In this document: positions 35,829 through 43,889 of the stretch, piece after piece | Numbering within the stretch: position 1 is the first letter of the stretch | Layout: every line of letters starts with the position of its first letter | Position numbers and translations under genes: made by a program | The notes under the pieces: model-generated | Seen by the model: the letters and a program-made list of their open reading frames with translations, nothing else | Told to the model about the DNA's origin: nothing | The model's database searches: none | NCBI RefSeq assembly: GCF_000445125.1 | Contig: NZ_ATHL01000024.1 | Location: 1 to 64,000 of the forward strand | Length of the DNA stretch: 64,000 nucleotides | Direction: 5' to 3' | DNA from: Novosphingobium lindaniclasticum LE124 | GTDB taxonomy: Bacteria; Pseudomonadota; Alphaproteobacteria; Sphingomonadales; Sphingomonadaceae

Positions 35829-38800
35829 TCACCGCAGACTTGCGACAAGATCTAGGGCCGCGGCAAGCCTGCTCTCCTCATCCTCGTAGTTCCCGGAGAG
35901 CAGATAGCGCTCCTTCGATTTGCGCAGCCCCGGTGCCGCAAGCTTCCCGCGTCGCCCCGGAGCGGGAGTCAGGGCGATCGCTGCGGGGCCTGCCTCCACG
36001 CCGCCTATGCGCGCCGACCGGGCGAGCAGGCGCAAACGCGCCAGGTCCAGCAGGCGCAGCGCCTCGGCAGGCAAGGTTCCGAACCGGTCCTCCAGCTCGT
36101 CCGCAAAGCTCTCCAGCGCGGAAAGATCCCCCAGCCGCGCAAGACGGGCATAGAGGCCGAGCCGGAGGTCTACATCGGGAATCCATGCGCCCGGCAACAT
36201 GCCCTCGCTGCCCGCCTTCACCACCGGAACGTCGTCCTCGGCAGTTTCGCCGCGCGCCCGTGCCAGGGCCAAACCGAGCAGATGCTGGTAGAGGTCCACG
36301 CCGAGAAGGCGGGCATGGCCGGACTGCTCCTCGCCCAGCAGGTCTCCGGCTCCGCGCATGTCCAGATCCCGTGCGCTGATGGCGAAGCCGGCGCCCAGGC
36401 GGTCCAGAGCGGCCAGCGTGTTCAGGCGCGCCAGCGTGCGCGGCGCCACTTGCGCCTCCGGTTCCGTCAGCAGCAGGATCTGACCGCGACGCGCACTGCG
36501 CCCCACGCGTCCGCGCAACTGGTGCAGCTGCGACAGGCCGAAGCGATCGGCCCGCCAGACCACCATCGTGTTGGCGCGGGGCACGTCGAGCCCGGCCTCG
36601 ATGATGTTGGTGGCCAGCAGCACATCCCCATCTCCTCCGGCGAACCGGACCATCGCGTCGTCGAGATCACCGGCAGCCATCTTGCCGTGTGCCTGGATGA
36701 TCGTCAGTTCCGGTACAAGCCGTGCCAGCCGACGTTCCAACGCGGCCAGATCCTCGATCCGCGGGACGACGACGAAGCTCTGCCCTCCCCGGCTTTTCTC
36801 ACGCAGCAGCGCGGACCGGACGCGATGATCTTCGAAAATCCCGACGAACGTGCGGATGGGCTGGCGGCGCGCGGGCGGCGTGGCGATGACCGACAGATCC
36901 TGCAGGCCGACCAGCGCGCTCTGCAAGGTTCGCGGGATCGGCGTGGCGCTCAGGGCCAGAACATGCCCGCTCCCCATGGCACGCAGCTTCTTCTTGTCCC
37001 CGGCGCCGAAACGCTGTTCCTCGTCGATGATCACCAGACCGAGATCGGCATAGCGCACGTGCTTGCCCGCGACCGCTCCGGTCCCGATCACGATGTGGAT
37101 GCCGCCTTCCGCAATCCCCTTGAGCACGGCGTTCTTCTCGGCCACGCTGGAAAGGCGGGAAAGTCCGGCAACCACGATGCCGCTCTGGGCAAAGCGCTTC
37201 GTGAAAGTCTCCAGGTGCTGACGCGCCAGCACCGTGGTCGGCACCGCGAGCACCACCTGACGTCCCGCCAGCGCGGCGATCGCGGCGGCGCGGAGGGCCA
37301 CTTCGGTCTTGCCGTAGCCGACATCGCCCACCACCAGCCTGTCCATCGGCTGCCCGGATGCGAGATCCTCCCGCACGGCGGCGATCGCGCGGGCCTGGTC
37401 GGCGGTCTCGGTGTAGGGAAAACGGTCGGCAATCCGCTCGTAGGCCGCCGGATCGGCCTCGAGCACGGGCGCGGCGGCCTCCTGGCGCTGCCTGGCGAGC
37501 TTCCGCAATCCCGAGGCCGTTTCCTGCAAAGCCTCCTCCACTTCGTGGCGGCGCTTCATCCAGGTCGAACCGTCGAGCCGGTCGAGGGAGACGGCATCCT
37601 CGTCCGCGCCGTAGCGCCAGATCCGGTTGGCGTGCGAAAGAGGAACCAGCCGTCGCGTGTCCTTGGCAAAGCGCAGGACGATCGCTTCGCCGGAACCGGA
37701 CTGCTCCTCCAGCCCCTCGACGACGCAGAGACCATGATCCTCGTGAACCACCACATCGCCGCAGCGCAGTTCCGAAATACGGAACAGTTCGGCGTCGGCG
37801 ATCACCACCTGTTCGTCGCCCCGCTCCGCCCGGCTGCCAAGGAGGTCGGCGGCGGCCACGACCAGCATGTCGGCCGTGCGCAACCCTCGGGCGAGCGGCA
37901 TGGCCAATTGCCCCAGCGACCCCGCGGGAAGTGCCCGCGCTTCCCGCCATGTGCCGACCTCCACAGGGTCTCGGCCAAGCGCCTTGCGCAGGCGCGGGGC
38001 CAGAAAACGCAAGTCCCGCACCGTTCCCACCACCAGCACGCTGCCCTGCTTCAGAACGGCGCCCGCCTCTTTCGCGAAGCATTTCGCCGGCTGCTCCATT
38101 TCGACAAAGCGCCGGGGCGTCTCCCCGAAGGCGCCGATCGGCTCCGCGACGTCCCGCGCGGCAAGTGCTTCGCGCCAATCCGCCTCGGCGCAGAGGGCCG
38201 CCGGTCCGCTGCCGCCCCGCCCCACCTCGCCTGCAAGCGTTAGAAGCGCGCGCCGCCGCTTGTCGGCGCCTTCGTCGACGAAAACGCGGGCTGCGGGAAA
38301 GTGGTCTAGCAGGCAAACACCGCCCTCCAGCGCCGGCTCGCGCGCGCGGCCGAGTTCGAGTCGGTCGCAAGGATCGAGTGTACGCTGCGACACCGGATCG
38401 TAGGCATGGATCGCGCTGACCAGATCGCCTTCAAGCTCTATGCGATAGGGCCGCTCGGCATCGGCGGGATAGATGTCGATCACTTTTCCGCGCACGGCGT
38501 ACTCGCCCGGTTCGTCGACCCGCTCATCCGCAAAGTATCCGATGTCGCACAGCCGCTGCTCCCACTCCTCCGCCTGGAGCCGATCTCCGGGACACACGGC
38601 GGGCGGCGCGGCGTCGAATGCGGCAGGAGGCGGATAGAGCCTTGCGCAAGCCTCGCCCGTGGTCACCAGGATCGCGAAAGGACGCGCTTCGCTCGCCAGA
38701 TTTCGCCGAAGCTGCCGAAGCGCGCTGGTCCGTGCGCCGGCATTGGCGGGCGTGGGCGGGGCGTCGTCACCCGGCAGGGCGTCGCTGGCCGGACACAGGA

Positions 38801-39002
38801 GCACGCTTCCTTCGCCATTGGCCGCGCTGAGCGAACGTGCGATCTCGCCCGCGCGCTGGTCGTCCCTCGCAACGAAAAGCACGTCGCCATGCTCCACGGA
38901 ATCGAGCAGAACGGCGACCATTTCCGAGAGGGACTGCGCCGGGCGAACCGGAAAAGCAGGGTCGGCGGAGAGCGCGGCGCCGCGTCTGGCTATGTCATGC
39001 AT
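35829..39002 (-). CDS. mfd: Divergent transcription-repair coupling factor (Mfd paralogue)
   Basis: 1057 residues, somewhat shorter than the usual ~1150. The order is Mfd-like: a UvrB-like N-terminal module (PGEYAVRGKVIDIYPADAERPYRIEL), an RNA-polymerase-interacting CarD/RID-like domain (RCGDVVVHEDHGLCVVEGLEEQ), RecG-like helicase motifs with GDVGYGKTEVALR near residue 560, DEEQ near 660 and RGRVGRSARRGQ, then a TRCF C-terminal domain. Mfd displaces stalled polymerase and recruits UvrA. Its setting among accessory genes suggests a second copy rather than the housekeeping one; this is inferred. Confidence 0.8.
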   Translation of the reverse strand: MHDIARRGAALSADPAFPVRPAQSLSEMVAVLLDSVEHGDVLFVARDDQRAGEIARSLSAANGEGSVLLCPASDALPGDDAPPTPANAGARTSALRQLRRNLASEARPFAILVTTGEACARLYPPPAAFDAAPPAVCPGDRLQAEEWEQRLCDIGYFADERVDEPGEYAVRGKVIDIYPADAERPYRIELEGDLVSAIHAYDPVSQRTLDPCDRLELGRAREPALEGGVCLLDHFPAARVFVDEGADKRRRALLTLAGEVGRGGSGPAALCAEADWREALAARDVAEPIGAFGETPRRFVEMEQPAKCFAKEAGAVLKQGSVLVVGTVRDLRFLAPRLRKALGRDPVEVGTWREARALPAGSLGQLAMPLARGLRTADMLVVAAADLLGSRAERGDEQVVIADAELFRISELRCGDVVVHEDHGLCVVEGLEEQSGSGEAIVLRFAKDTRRLVPLSHANRIWRYGADEDAVSLDRLDGSTWMKRRHEVEEALQETASGLRKLARQRQEAAAPVLEADPAAYERIADRFPYTETADQARAIAAVREDLASGQPMDRLVVGDVGYGKTEVALRAAAIAALAGRQVVLAVPTTVLARQHLETFTKRFAQSGIVVAGLSRLSSVAEKNAVLKGIAEGGIHIVIGTGAVAGKHVRYADLGLVIIDEEQRFGAGDKKKLRAMGSGHVLALSATPIPRTLQSALVGLQDLSVIATPPARRQPIRTFVGIFEDHRVRSALLREKSRGGQSFVVVPRIEDLAALERRLARLVPELTIIQAHGKMAAGDLDDAMVRFAGGDGDVLLATNIIEAGLDVPRANTMVVWRADRFGLSQLHQLRGRVGRSARRGQILLLTEPEAQVAPRTLARLNTLAALDRLGAGFAISARDLDMRGAGDLLGEEQSGHARLLGVDLYQHLLGLALARARGETAEDDVPVVKAGSEGMLPGAWIPDVDLRLGLYARLARLGDLSALESFADELEDRFGTLPAEALRLLDLARLRLLARSARIGGVEAGPAAIALTPAPGRRGKLAAPGLRKSKERYLLSGNYEDEESRLAAALDLVASLR

Positions 39003-39074
39003 GAAGGCTCAACCTGAACTTCGTCCGCAAGTTCCCGGCGGGCGCCCCTTCTGCGAGACGGCCGTCGCGACGGC

Positions 39075-39662
39075 TCAACCCGACCTTGGTAGCGGCCAGT
39101 GTTTCGTACCGCGATCGCCCGCCGGATCCGTGCAGGCGGACATGGCATGTTCCATGATGCCCAGCGCCCAGCGCGACCGTTCGTCGCTTTCCGCCGCTAC
39201 CGCATCGCTTGGAACCCACAGCCCGTATTCCCGCATGTGGGCGTCGGCTGCCGTGAACAGCACGCATATGTCGGTCGCCACGCCCGTAAGCACCAGCCGC
39301 GTCACGCCGAGCTTCGGTAGCAGGACCGGCAGATTGGTAGCGTAGAAGCCGGAGAACTGCGGCTTGATGACGAAGTAGTCATCCCGGGCAGGCTCCAGCA
39401 AACGGGCGATCTCCTCTCCGCCATCCAGCGCCTGGGCGACGAGCCGGGACCGCTCGGAATGCCATTCGCCGAAGTTGTCGTTGACGTAGATGACGGGATG
39501 TCCGCGCTTGACCGCCTCCTGCCGCAGGTCCGCGATGACCTTGGCGGCTTCCCGCGCCTTCGGCAGGAGCGCCTCTGCGCCCTCGAAATCGAAGCGGTTG
39601 ATCATGTCGATGATCAGCAAGGCCGTATGCCCGCTCGTATCGGTCGAGGTGTCGGGTTCCAT
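39075..39662 (-). CDS. Isochorismatase-family cysteine hydrolase
   Basis: 195 residues with the catalytic triad positions D19 (ALLIIDMINRF), K100 (FVIKPQFSGFY) and C133 (GVATDICVLFTA), the last preceded by the usual cis-peptide Val-Ala. The family includes nicotinamidases and various amidases; the substrate cannot be assigned. It lies upstream of the Mfd paralogue on the same strand, 72 bp away. Confidence 0.85.
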   Translation of the reverse strand: MEPDTSTDTSGHTALLIIDMINRFDFEGAEALLPKAREAAKVIADLRQEAVKRGHPVIYVNDNFGEWHSERSRLVAQALDGGEEIARLLEPARDDYFVIKPQFSGFYATNLPVLLPKLGVTRLVLTGVATDICVLFTAADAHMREYGLWVPSDAVAAESDERSRWALGIMEHAMSACTDPAGDRGTKHWPLPRSG

Positions 39663-39892
39663 GCCTGCGCGTTCCTCCTCTCTCCCAGCGCCCGCGCGCC
39701 CTGCCGTCGCGGTTTCGGTGAAGTTCCCGGAGAGCGCAAAGGTTTCCGGCCGCCGCGCCGAAGCCCCATAGGCGGGCGCGACGCTGCCGCCCTCCCTGGC
39801 CGATCTTGCTCCAGTATAATGTACCCCCCTCAGAAAGCGCTAAGGGTGAAATCAGAAAAACGATCGGCCTTGGGGGAACGATCATCGACCTA

Positions 39893-40987
39893 ATGCATGA
39901 ATTCCTGAAAGGCGGCGGCAGACAGGGAGCGGCGATCGGGTCGCATGACTGGTCCCATTCCCCGCTCGGCCCGATCGCGCATTGGCCCGAGGTGCTGAAG
40001 ATCTCCGTGGCGATGATGCTGGCCTCGCGGTTTCCGATGTGCCTGGCCTGGGGACCGGACCTCGTCACGCTCCACAACGATGCCTATGCGCCGATCCTGG
40101 GGGACAAGCCGCCCGCGCTCGGCCTGCCTTTCTCCAGCGTCTGGGCGGAAGCCTGGCCGGTGATCGGGCCGATCGCAGCAGGGGCCCTGTCGGGCGAGGC
40201 CACGTTCATCGAGGATTTTCCGCTCGAAATCGAGCGCTGCGGCGCCCCGGAGCGAGCCTACTTCACATTCTGCTACAGCCCGGTGCGGGACCACGACGGG
40301 CATGTGCTGGGGATGCTGGACACTGTCATGGAGACGACGGCGCGGGTCGAGGCCGAAAAGCGCGCCGAACTGCTCAATGCCGAGCTGTCGCACCGGATCG
40401 GCAACCTGCTCACGATCGTCGGCGCCATTGCCGACCGCACGGTGAGGTCGGCCGCATCGCTGCCCGATGCGCGGCGGGCACTCTCCACACGCCTCGCCGC
40501 CATGGGCCGCGCGCAATCCGTGCTGACAAAGGCCGGCCGCCGGGAGGCGCTGGTCGCCGATGTCGTGAAGGAGACGCTGGCGGCGCATATCGGGCTGGAC
40601 CGGTTCACGATCGCCGGACCCGCCGTCTGTCTGGACGAGCAGCAGACGCTTGCCCTGGCGCTGGCCGTCAACGAATTGGCCAGCAATGCCGTGAAATACG
40701 GTGCGCTCTCGATGGCGCAAGGCCGCGTGACGTGCCGGTGGTGCGCCGCCAATCCCGAAACGGGCCGCCATTTCCTTTTCGAATGGATCGAGGAGAGCGG
40801 GCCTCAGGTGCAGCCGCCGGAAAGACGCGGCTTCGGCTCCTATCTGATCGAGAACCATGTGGCGGCGGCATTCCGGGGAGAGTCCCGGCTCGACTTCGCC
40901 GCTGCGGGTCTTCGCTATAGCCTGTCAGCCGCCGATCCGCTGCTGGTGGTGCATGCTCGAACCCTGTCGGACGCTTGCAGCCGGTAA
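39893..40987 (+). CDS. HWE-family sensor histidine kinase
   Basis: About 364 residues. The N-terminal half resembles the PAS-like sensory region of the other HWE kinase in the window (SRFPMCLAWGPDLVTLHNDAYAPILG). The C-terminal half has LLNAELSHRIGNLLTIVGAIA with the phospho-His, VNELASNAVKYGAL and FLFEWIEESGP. The ATG at 39893 begins the recognisable protein; a TTG at 39806 is less likely. TATAAT at 39815-39820 may be its -10. No cognate regulator is adjacent. A candidate stress sRNA follows. Confidence 0.83.
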   Translation: MHEFLKGGGRQGAAIGSHDWSHSPLGPIAHWPEVLKISVAMMLASRFPMCLAWGPDLVTLHNDAYAPILGDKPPALGLPFSSVWAEAWPVIGPIAAGALSGEATFIEDFPLEIERCGAPERAYFTFCYSPVRDHDGHVLGMLDTVMETTARVEAEKRAELLNAELSHRIGNLLTIVGAIADRTVRSAASLPDARRALSTRLAAMGRAQSVLTKAGRREALVADVVKETLAAHIGLDRFTIAGPAVCLDEQQTLALALAVNELASNAVKYGALSMAQGRVTCRWCAANPETGRHFLFEWIEESGPQVQPPERRGFGSYLIENHVAAAFRGESRLDFAAAGLRYSLSAADPLLVVHARTLSDACSR

Positions 40988-41013
40988 CGGCTTTGTAACA
41001 GGGATCATGCTGC

Positions 41014-41038
41014 GGAACCTGGAGGACGCGGCAGGGTT
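41014..41038 (+). promoter_or_regulatory. EcfG-type promoter for a candidate small RNA
   Basis: GGAAC (41014-41018), a 17-bp spacer and GTT (41036-41038) fit the alphaproteobacterial stress consensus, with G instead of C before GTT. It lies 27 bp after the HWE kinase stop and about 60 bp upstream of an intrinsic terminator, with no gene between. Confidence 0.6.
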
Positions 41039-41044
41039 GGTTTG

Positions 41045-41136
41045 GCGGATCCTGACGGGCTCATGCTCCCATCCTCGGACGAGGATGGCCAGGCGGGAGG
41101 GCCGCTGCCACTGTACCCCCGGTAGCGGCCCTTTTC
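41045..41136 (+). ncRNA. Candidate stress-regulated small RNA (~90 nt)
   Basis: The start is predicted from the EcfG-type promoter at 41014. Two stems follow: CCATCCTC/GAGGATGG (41069-41088, 4-nt loop) and an 11-bp GC-rich terminator stem (41096-41131 region) with a loop containing CCCC, ending in TTTT. CCTC- and CCCC-rich single strands can pair with ribosome-binding sites, a common design of alphaproteobacterial sRNAs. No reading frame is present. No known RNA family was recognised. Confidence 0.5.
41099..41135 (+). terminator. Intrinsic terminator of the candidate sRNA
   Basis: GGGCCGCT and AGCGGCCC pair exactly, extended by GCC/GGT with one G-U pair. The loop is about 11 nt and TTTT follows directly. 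Confidence 0.75.
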
Positions 41137-41240
41137 CCTTCGTTGAGGGACTGCTCGCCGGTAACCGCTGGAACGAGCGATCGGCAGGATCGCCGGGGTG
41201 GCGCTCGGCGCCTGGAAGCGCGTGCACCACCCCGTGGTCC

Positions 41241-41516
41241 TCAGCCGTTCAGCTTGTCCTTGATCGCCTTTGCGGGCGAGAACGACAGCTTCTTCGAGGC
41301 CTTGATGGTCATGGCTTCGCCGGTGGCGGGATTGCGGCCTTCGCGCTCCGGCGAATCCTTCACCTTGAACTTGCCGAAACCGTTGAGCGAGATCTCGTCG
41401 CCCCGGGCTGCCGCGTCGCCGATCGCGGTGAAGACGGCATCGACGATCTTGCGGGCGTCGGCCTTGGTCACGCCTGCGGTTTCGGCGATCGAGTCAGCAA
41501 TATCATTGTTGTTCAT
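41241..41516 (-). CDS. HU-family DNA-binding protein
   Basis: 91 residues with the HU/IHF fold: MNNNDIADSIAETAGVTKADARKIVDAVF helices, GFGKFKVKDSPEREGRNPATGEAMTI beta arm, and SKKLSFSPAKAIKDKLNG C-terminus. The arm motif GRNPATGE is the DNA-contacting hallmark. It bends and compacts DNA. The ATG at 41516 begins the usual N-terminus. A housekeeping-type nucleoid protein standing alone. Confidence 0.92.
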   Translation of the reverse strand: MNNNDIADSIAETAGVTKADARKIVDAVFTAIGDAAARGDEISLNGFGKFKVKDSPEREGRNPATGEAMTIKASKKLSFSPAKAIKDKLNG

Positions 41517-41798
41517 GAATTCCGTCCTGTCCATCAGAGTTGGTGGAAGGCCCGCTCTAGCCCGCTAAAACCCGTCCGTCACGATTACCCGAGCGCTTCT
41601 TGGCGAATAACATGGGTTGTCACTTGCCCCGCTTGCCCATGCAATGCCCCTGCCGCATCCTGCCTGGAGGCGAAAAAACCGCAGATTTCAGCGATTTTTT
41701 GGCCATTCGCCGCTTTTTCTCACAAGACCTCACGCCATCTAGAGGGCGGATGCGATGCAGCTGCGCTCCGTGTCTTTTCCAGAGAAAAGGAGGCCGTC

Positions 41799-42232
41799 AT
41801 GCAGGAGGAAACCAGCCTTACCCGCCCCCGGCGCCGCGATTTCATGTCCGGCACGGCAGCATTGGCGGCCACATTCCTGAGTGGTTTCCCGCCCAGACGG
41901 CGTCCGCCGCCGCGCTCGTCCCCTCGCAACTGAGCCTTGGCAATCACGGCGCCGTGATCGTCCGCCTCGCCTGGCAGTACGAATCCTCGCGGCGCAGAGA
42001 CGCGGTATTCCCCGCGCCGCAATCCTTCGTGGCAGGTACACCTACCAACGTCCAGGCCAGCGTGAAGGATTCCCGCCGCTACCTGGCCGGCCGGGTAGCG
42101 GCGGCCGGGGCTAAGGTCAGTTCGAGGAGGGCAAGCCCAACCGGAGCGAAGCCCTCACCCGGTCGTGCTTCGTCTGTCATTCGAGGCTGGATGCCGGATG
42201 CGACCTGGTCTTCACCGGCTATTCGCCGTGAC
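41799..42232 (+). pseudogene. Frameshifted cytochrome P460-family gene
   Basis: AAAAGGAGG precedes an ATG at 41799 and a twin-arginine signal (PRRRDFMSGTAALAATFLSG). The match then moves to another frame: AVIVRLAWQYESS, FPAPQSFVAGTPTNVQASVKDSRRY. After a further shift and small deletion it ends QFEEGKPNRSEALTRSCFVCHS...DLVFTGYSP. VKDSRRY, the CFVCH haem-binding CxxCH and the terminal FT-YSP are hallmarks of cytochrome P460 proteins. At least two frameshifts make it non-functional. It ends 3 bp before the convergent GntR gene. Confidence 0.75.
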
Positions 42233-42235
42233 CGC

Positions 42236-42964
42236 TCAGATTTCCTTGAGTTCGGTGACGAATTCGTAGCGGTCCCCGCGATAGACGGAGCGCGTGAACT
42301 CCACGATCCGCCCGTCGCCGATGCGCGTCTTGCGTTCGATGCGCAGAACTTCCGAGTTCTGCTTCACGCAGAGGATCCCCGCTTCGGTGGGAGAGGCCAG
42401 CGAGGCGCGGACGCGCTGGGTCCCGGACGTGGGGCGAAAGCCATAGAGATCCAGCGCCTGGTAGAGCGAATCTCCCAGCGCGCCAAGGTCGGGCATGAAC
42501 TGGGCCGGGATCACCGCATGTTCTATCGCCAGGGGTTCGCCCCCCGCAAGACGGACGCGGCCGAGCCGGGCGACCGACGCGTTGGCGGGGATTTCCAGCG
42601 CCGCGGCTTCTTCCTCGGTGGGCTGGGCATAGGACTTGTTGATCCACACGACACCGGGATCTTCCCCCCGTGAGCGGGTGTCGTCGCTGAAGCTGCTGAG
42701 CCGCGCGCCCGGCGCCTCGATCCGCCGGGCGACGAACGTGCCGGAGCCCTGCTTGCGGACCAGCACGCCTTCGTCGATCAACTGCTCGATACCCTTGCGC
42801 ACGGTGACGCGCGACAGGCCCGCCATCTCGCTCAGGTCTCGCTCGGAAGGGAGCGCGCTGCCCGGATCGATGGCCCCGCTGCTGATATGCTCGCGAAGGC
42901 TGCGGGCAAGCTGCAGGTAAAGCGGCGTCCCTTCCTCGCTGCGGGTCCAGGCGATATCGCGCAT
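42236..42964 (-). CDS. GntR-family regulator with UTRA domain (NagQ/NagR-like)
   Basis: 242 residues: GntR winged HTH (TPLYLQLARSLREHISSGAIDPGSALPSERDLSEMAGLSRVTVRKGIEQL) and a UTRA effector domain (ARLGRVRLAGGEPLAIEHAVIPAQFMPDLG). UTRA regulators of this kind respond to phosphorylated sugars such as GlcN-6-P or GlcNAc-6-P. It lies 6 bp after murQ in the SSS-murQ-gntR operon, so it is the likely repressor of the amino-sugar genes. Confidence 0.88.
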   Translation of the reverse strand: MRDIAWTRSEEGTPLYLQLARSLREHISSGAIDPGSALPSERDLSEMAGLSRVTVRKGIEQLIDEGVLVRKQGSGTFVARRIEAPGARLSSFSDDTRSRGEDPGVVWINKSYAQPTEEEAAALEIPANASVARLGRVRLAGGEPLAIEHAVIPAQFMPDLGALGDSLYQALDLYGFRPTSGTQRVRASLASPTEAGILCVKQNSEVLRIERKTRIGDGRIVEFTRSVYRGDRYEFVTELKEI

Positions 42965-42970
42965 GCCCGA

Positions 42971-43861
42971 TCAGTCTCGCTGTTCCAGCACCCGCATGAC
43001 CTGGCGCAGATCGCCTTGGTTCGCTTCGAGCAGTGTCTTCGCCTCCCCCGCGGGAACTCCCAGCGCCACGATCACGCCGAGCCTGATCTCGTTACCCGCC
43101 GCTTCGAGTGCGGAAGCGGCGGCCTCCGCATCGACCCCGGCGATATCCTGGACCATGGCGCGGCCCCTTTGCAAGAGCTTCGCATTGGAAATGCGCATCG
43201 CCACCATCCGTCCTTCGTAGACGAGGCCGCGGCGCAGCATGATGGCGGTGGACAGCAGGTTCAGCACGGCCTTCTGCGCGGTGCCGGCCTTCATGCGGGT
43301 AGAGCCGGCGACGATCTCGCTTCCGGTCACCGCAAGGATGCCGTGCTCCGACTTTTCCAGAAGGACCGATCCGGGGTTGTTGGCCACGCCGATGGTCAAC
43401 GCACCGGCCGCGCTGGCTGCCTCGATAGCGGCCACGGTATAAGGCGTGCGGCCGCTGGCCGCCACGCCGATCACGACGTCTGCGGGACCGATCCCGTGCT
43501 CCCGCACTTCCGCGCGCCCGGCCGCGACATCGTCCTCGGCCCCTTCATAGGCTTCGGTCAGCGCCCCGATCCCTCCGGCCATGAGGAAGACCATGCGATC
43601 CATCGGCCAGCCGTATGTCGGATAAAGCTCGGTGCCGTCCTGAACCGCGAGGCGGCCGGAAGTGCCCGCGCCCACGAAGACCAGGCGGCCGCTGGCGCCG
43701 AGTCGCTCGGCAGCAGCCTCCGCCGCACGGGCTATGGCGCGGGTCTGCGTCTGGATGGCGGCGATGGCGGCCATCTGGCCTTCGAGCATCGCTTCCACCG
43801 CCAGTTCGGTGGGCCAGAGGTCGAGATCGCGATAACGGGCGTCGAGCGCTTCAGTATTCAT
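42971..43861 (-). CDS. murQ: N-acetylmuramic acid 6-phosphate etherase
   Basis: About 296 residues, the normal MurQ length. SIS-fold sugar-phosphate site in FVGAGTSGRLAVQDGTELYPTY, then GVAASGRTPYTVAAIEAA and TGSEIVAGSTRMKAGTAQK. MurQ cleaves the lactyl ether of MurNAc-6-P to give GlcNAc-6-P and D-lactate in the cytoplasm. AAGGA precedes the ATG at 43861; 43873 is an alternative. It is 28 bp downstream of the symporter gene. Confidence 0.93.
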   Translation of the reverse strand: MNTEALDARYRDLDLWPTELAVEAMLEGQMAAIAAIQTQTRAIARAAEAAAERLGASGRLVFVGAGTSGRLAVQDGTELYPTYGWPMDRMVFLMAGGIGALTEAYEGAEDDVAAGRAEVREHGIGPADVVIGVAASGRTPYTVAAIEAASAAGALTIGVANNPGSVLLEKSEHGILAVTGSEIVAGSTRMKAGTAQKAVLNLLSTAIMLRRGLVYEGRMVAMRISNAKLLQRGRAMVQDIAGVDAEAAASALEAAGNEIRLGVIVALGVPAGEAKTLLEANQGDLRQVMRVLEQRD

Positions 43862-43889
43862 AGTATCCTTCATCCCTCTCACGGGATCG

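Noticed and set aside
36282..38243. A 653-codon plus-strand open frame
   Set aside because: Antisense to the Mfd paralogue, whose helicase motifs are clear. No ribosome site or protein-like pattern.
41169..41200. A further GGAAC between the candidate sRNA and HU
   Set aside because: CGCC, not CGTT, follows at 16 bp, and it faces away from HU.
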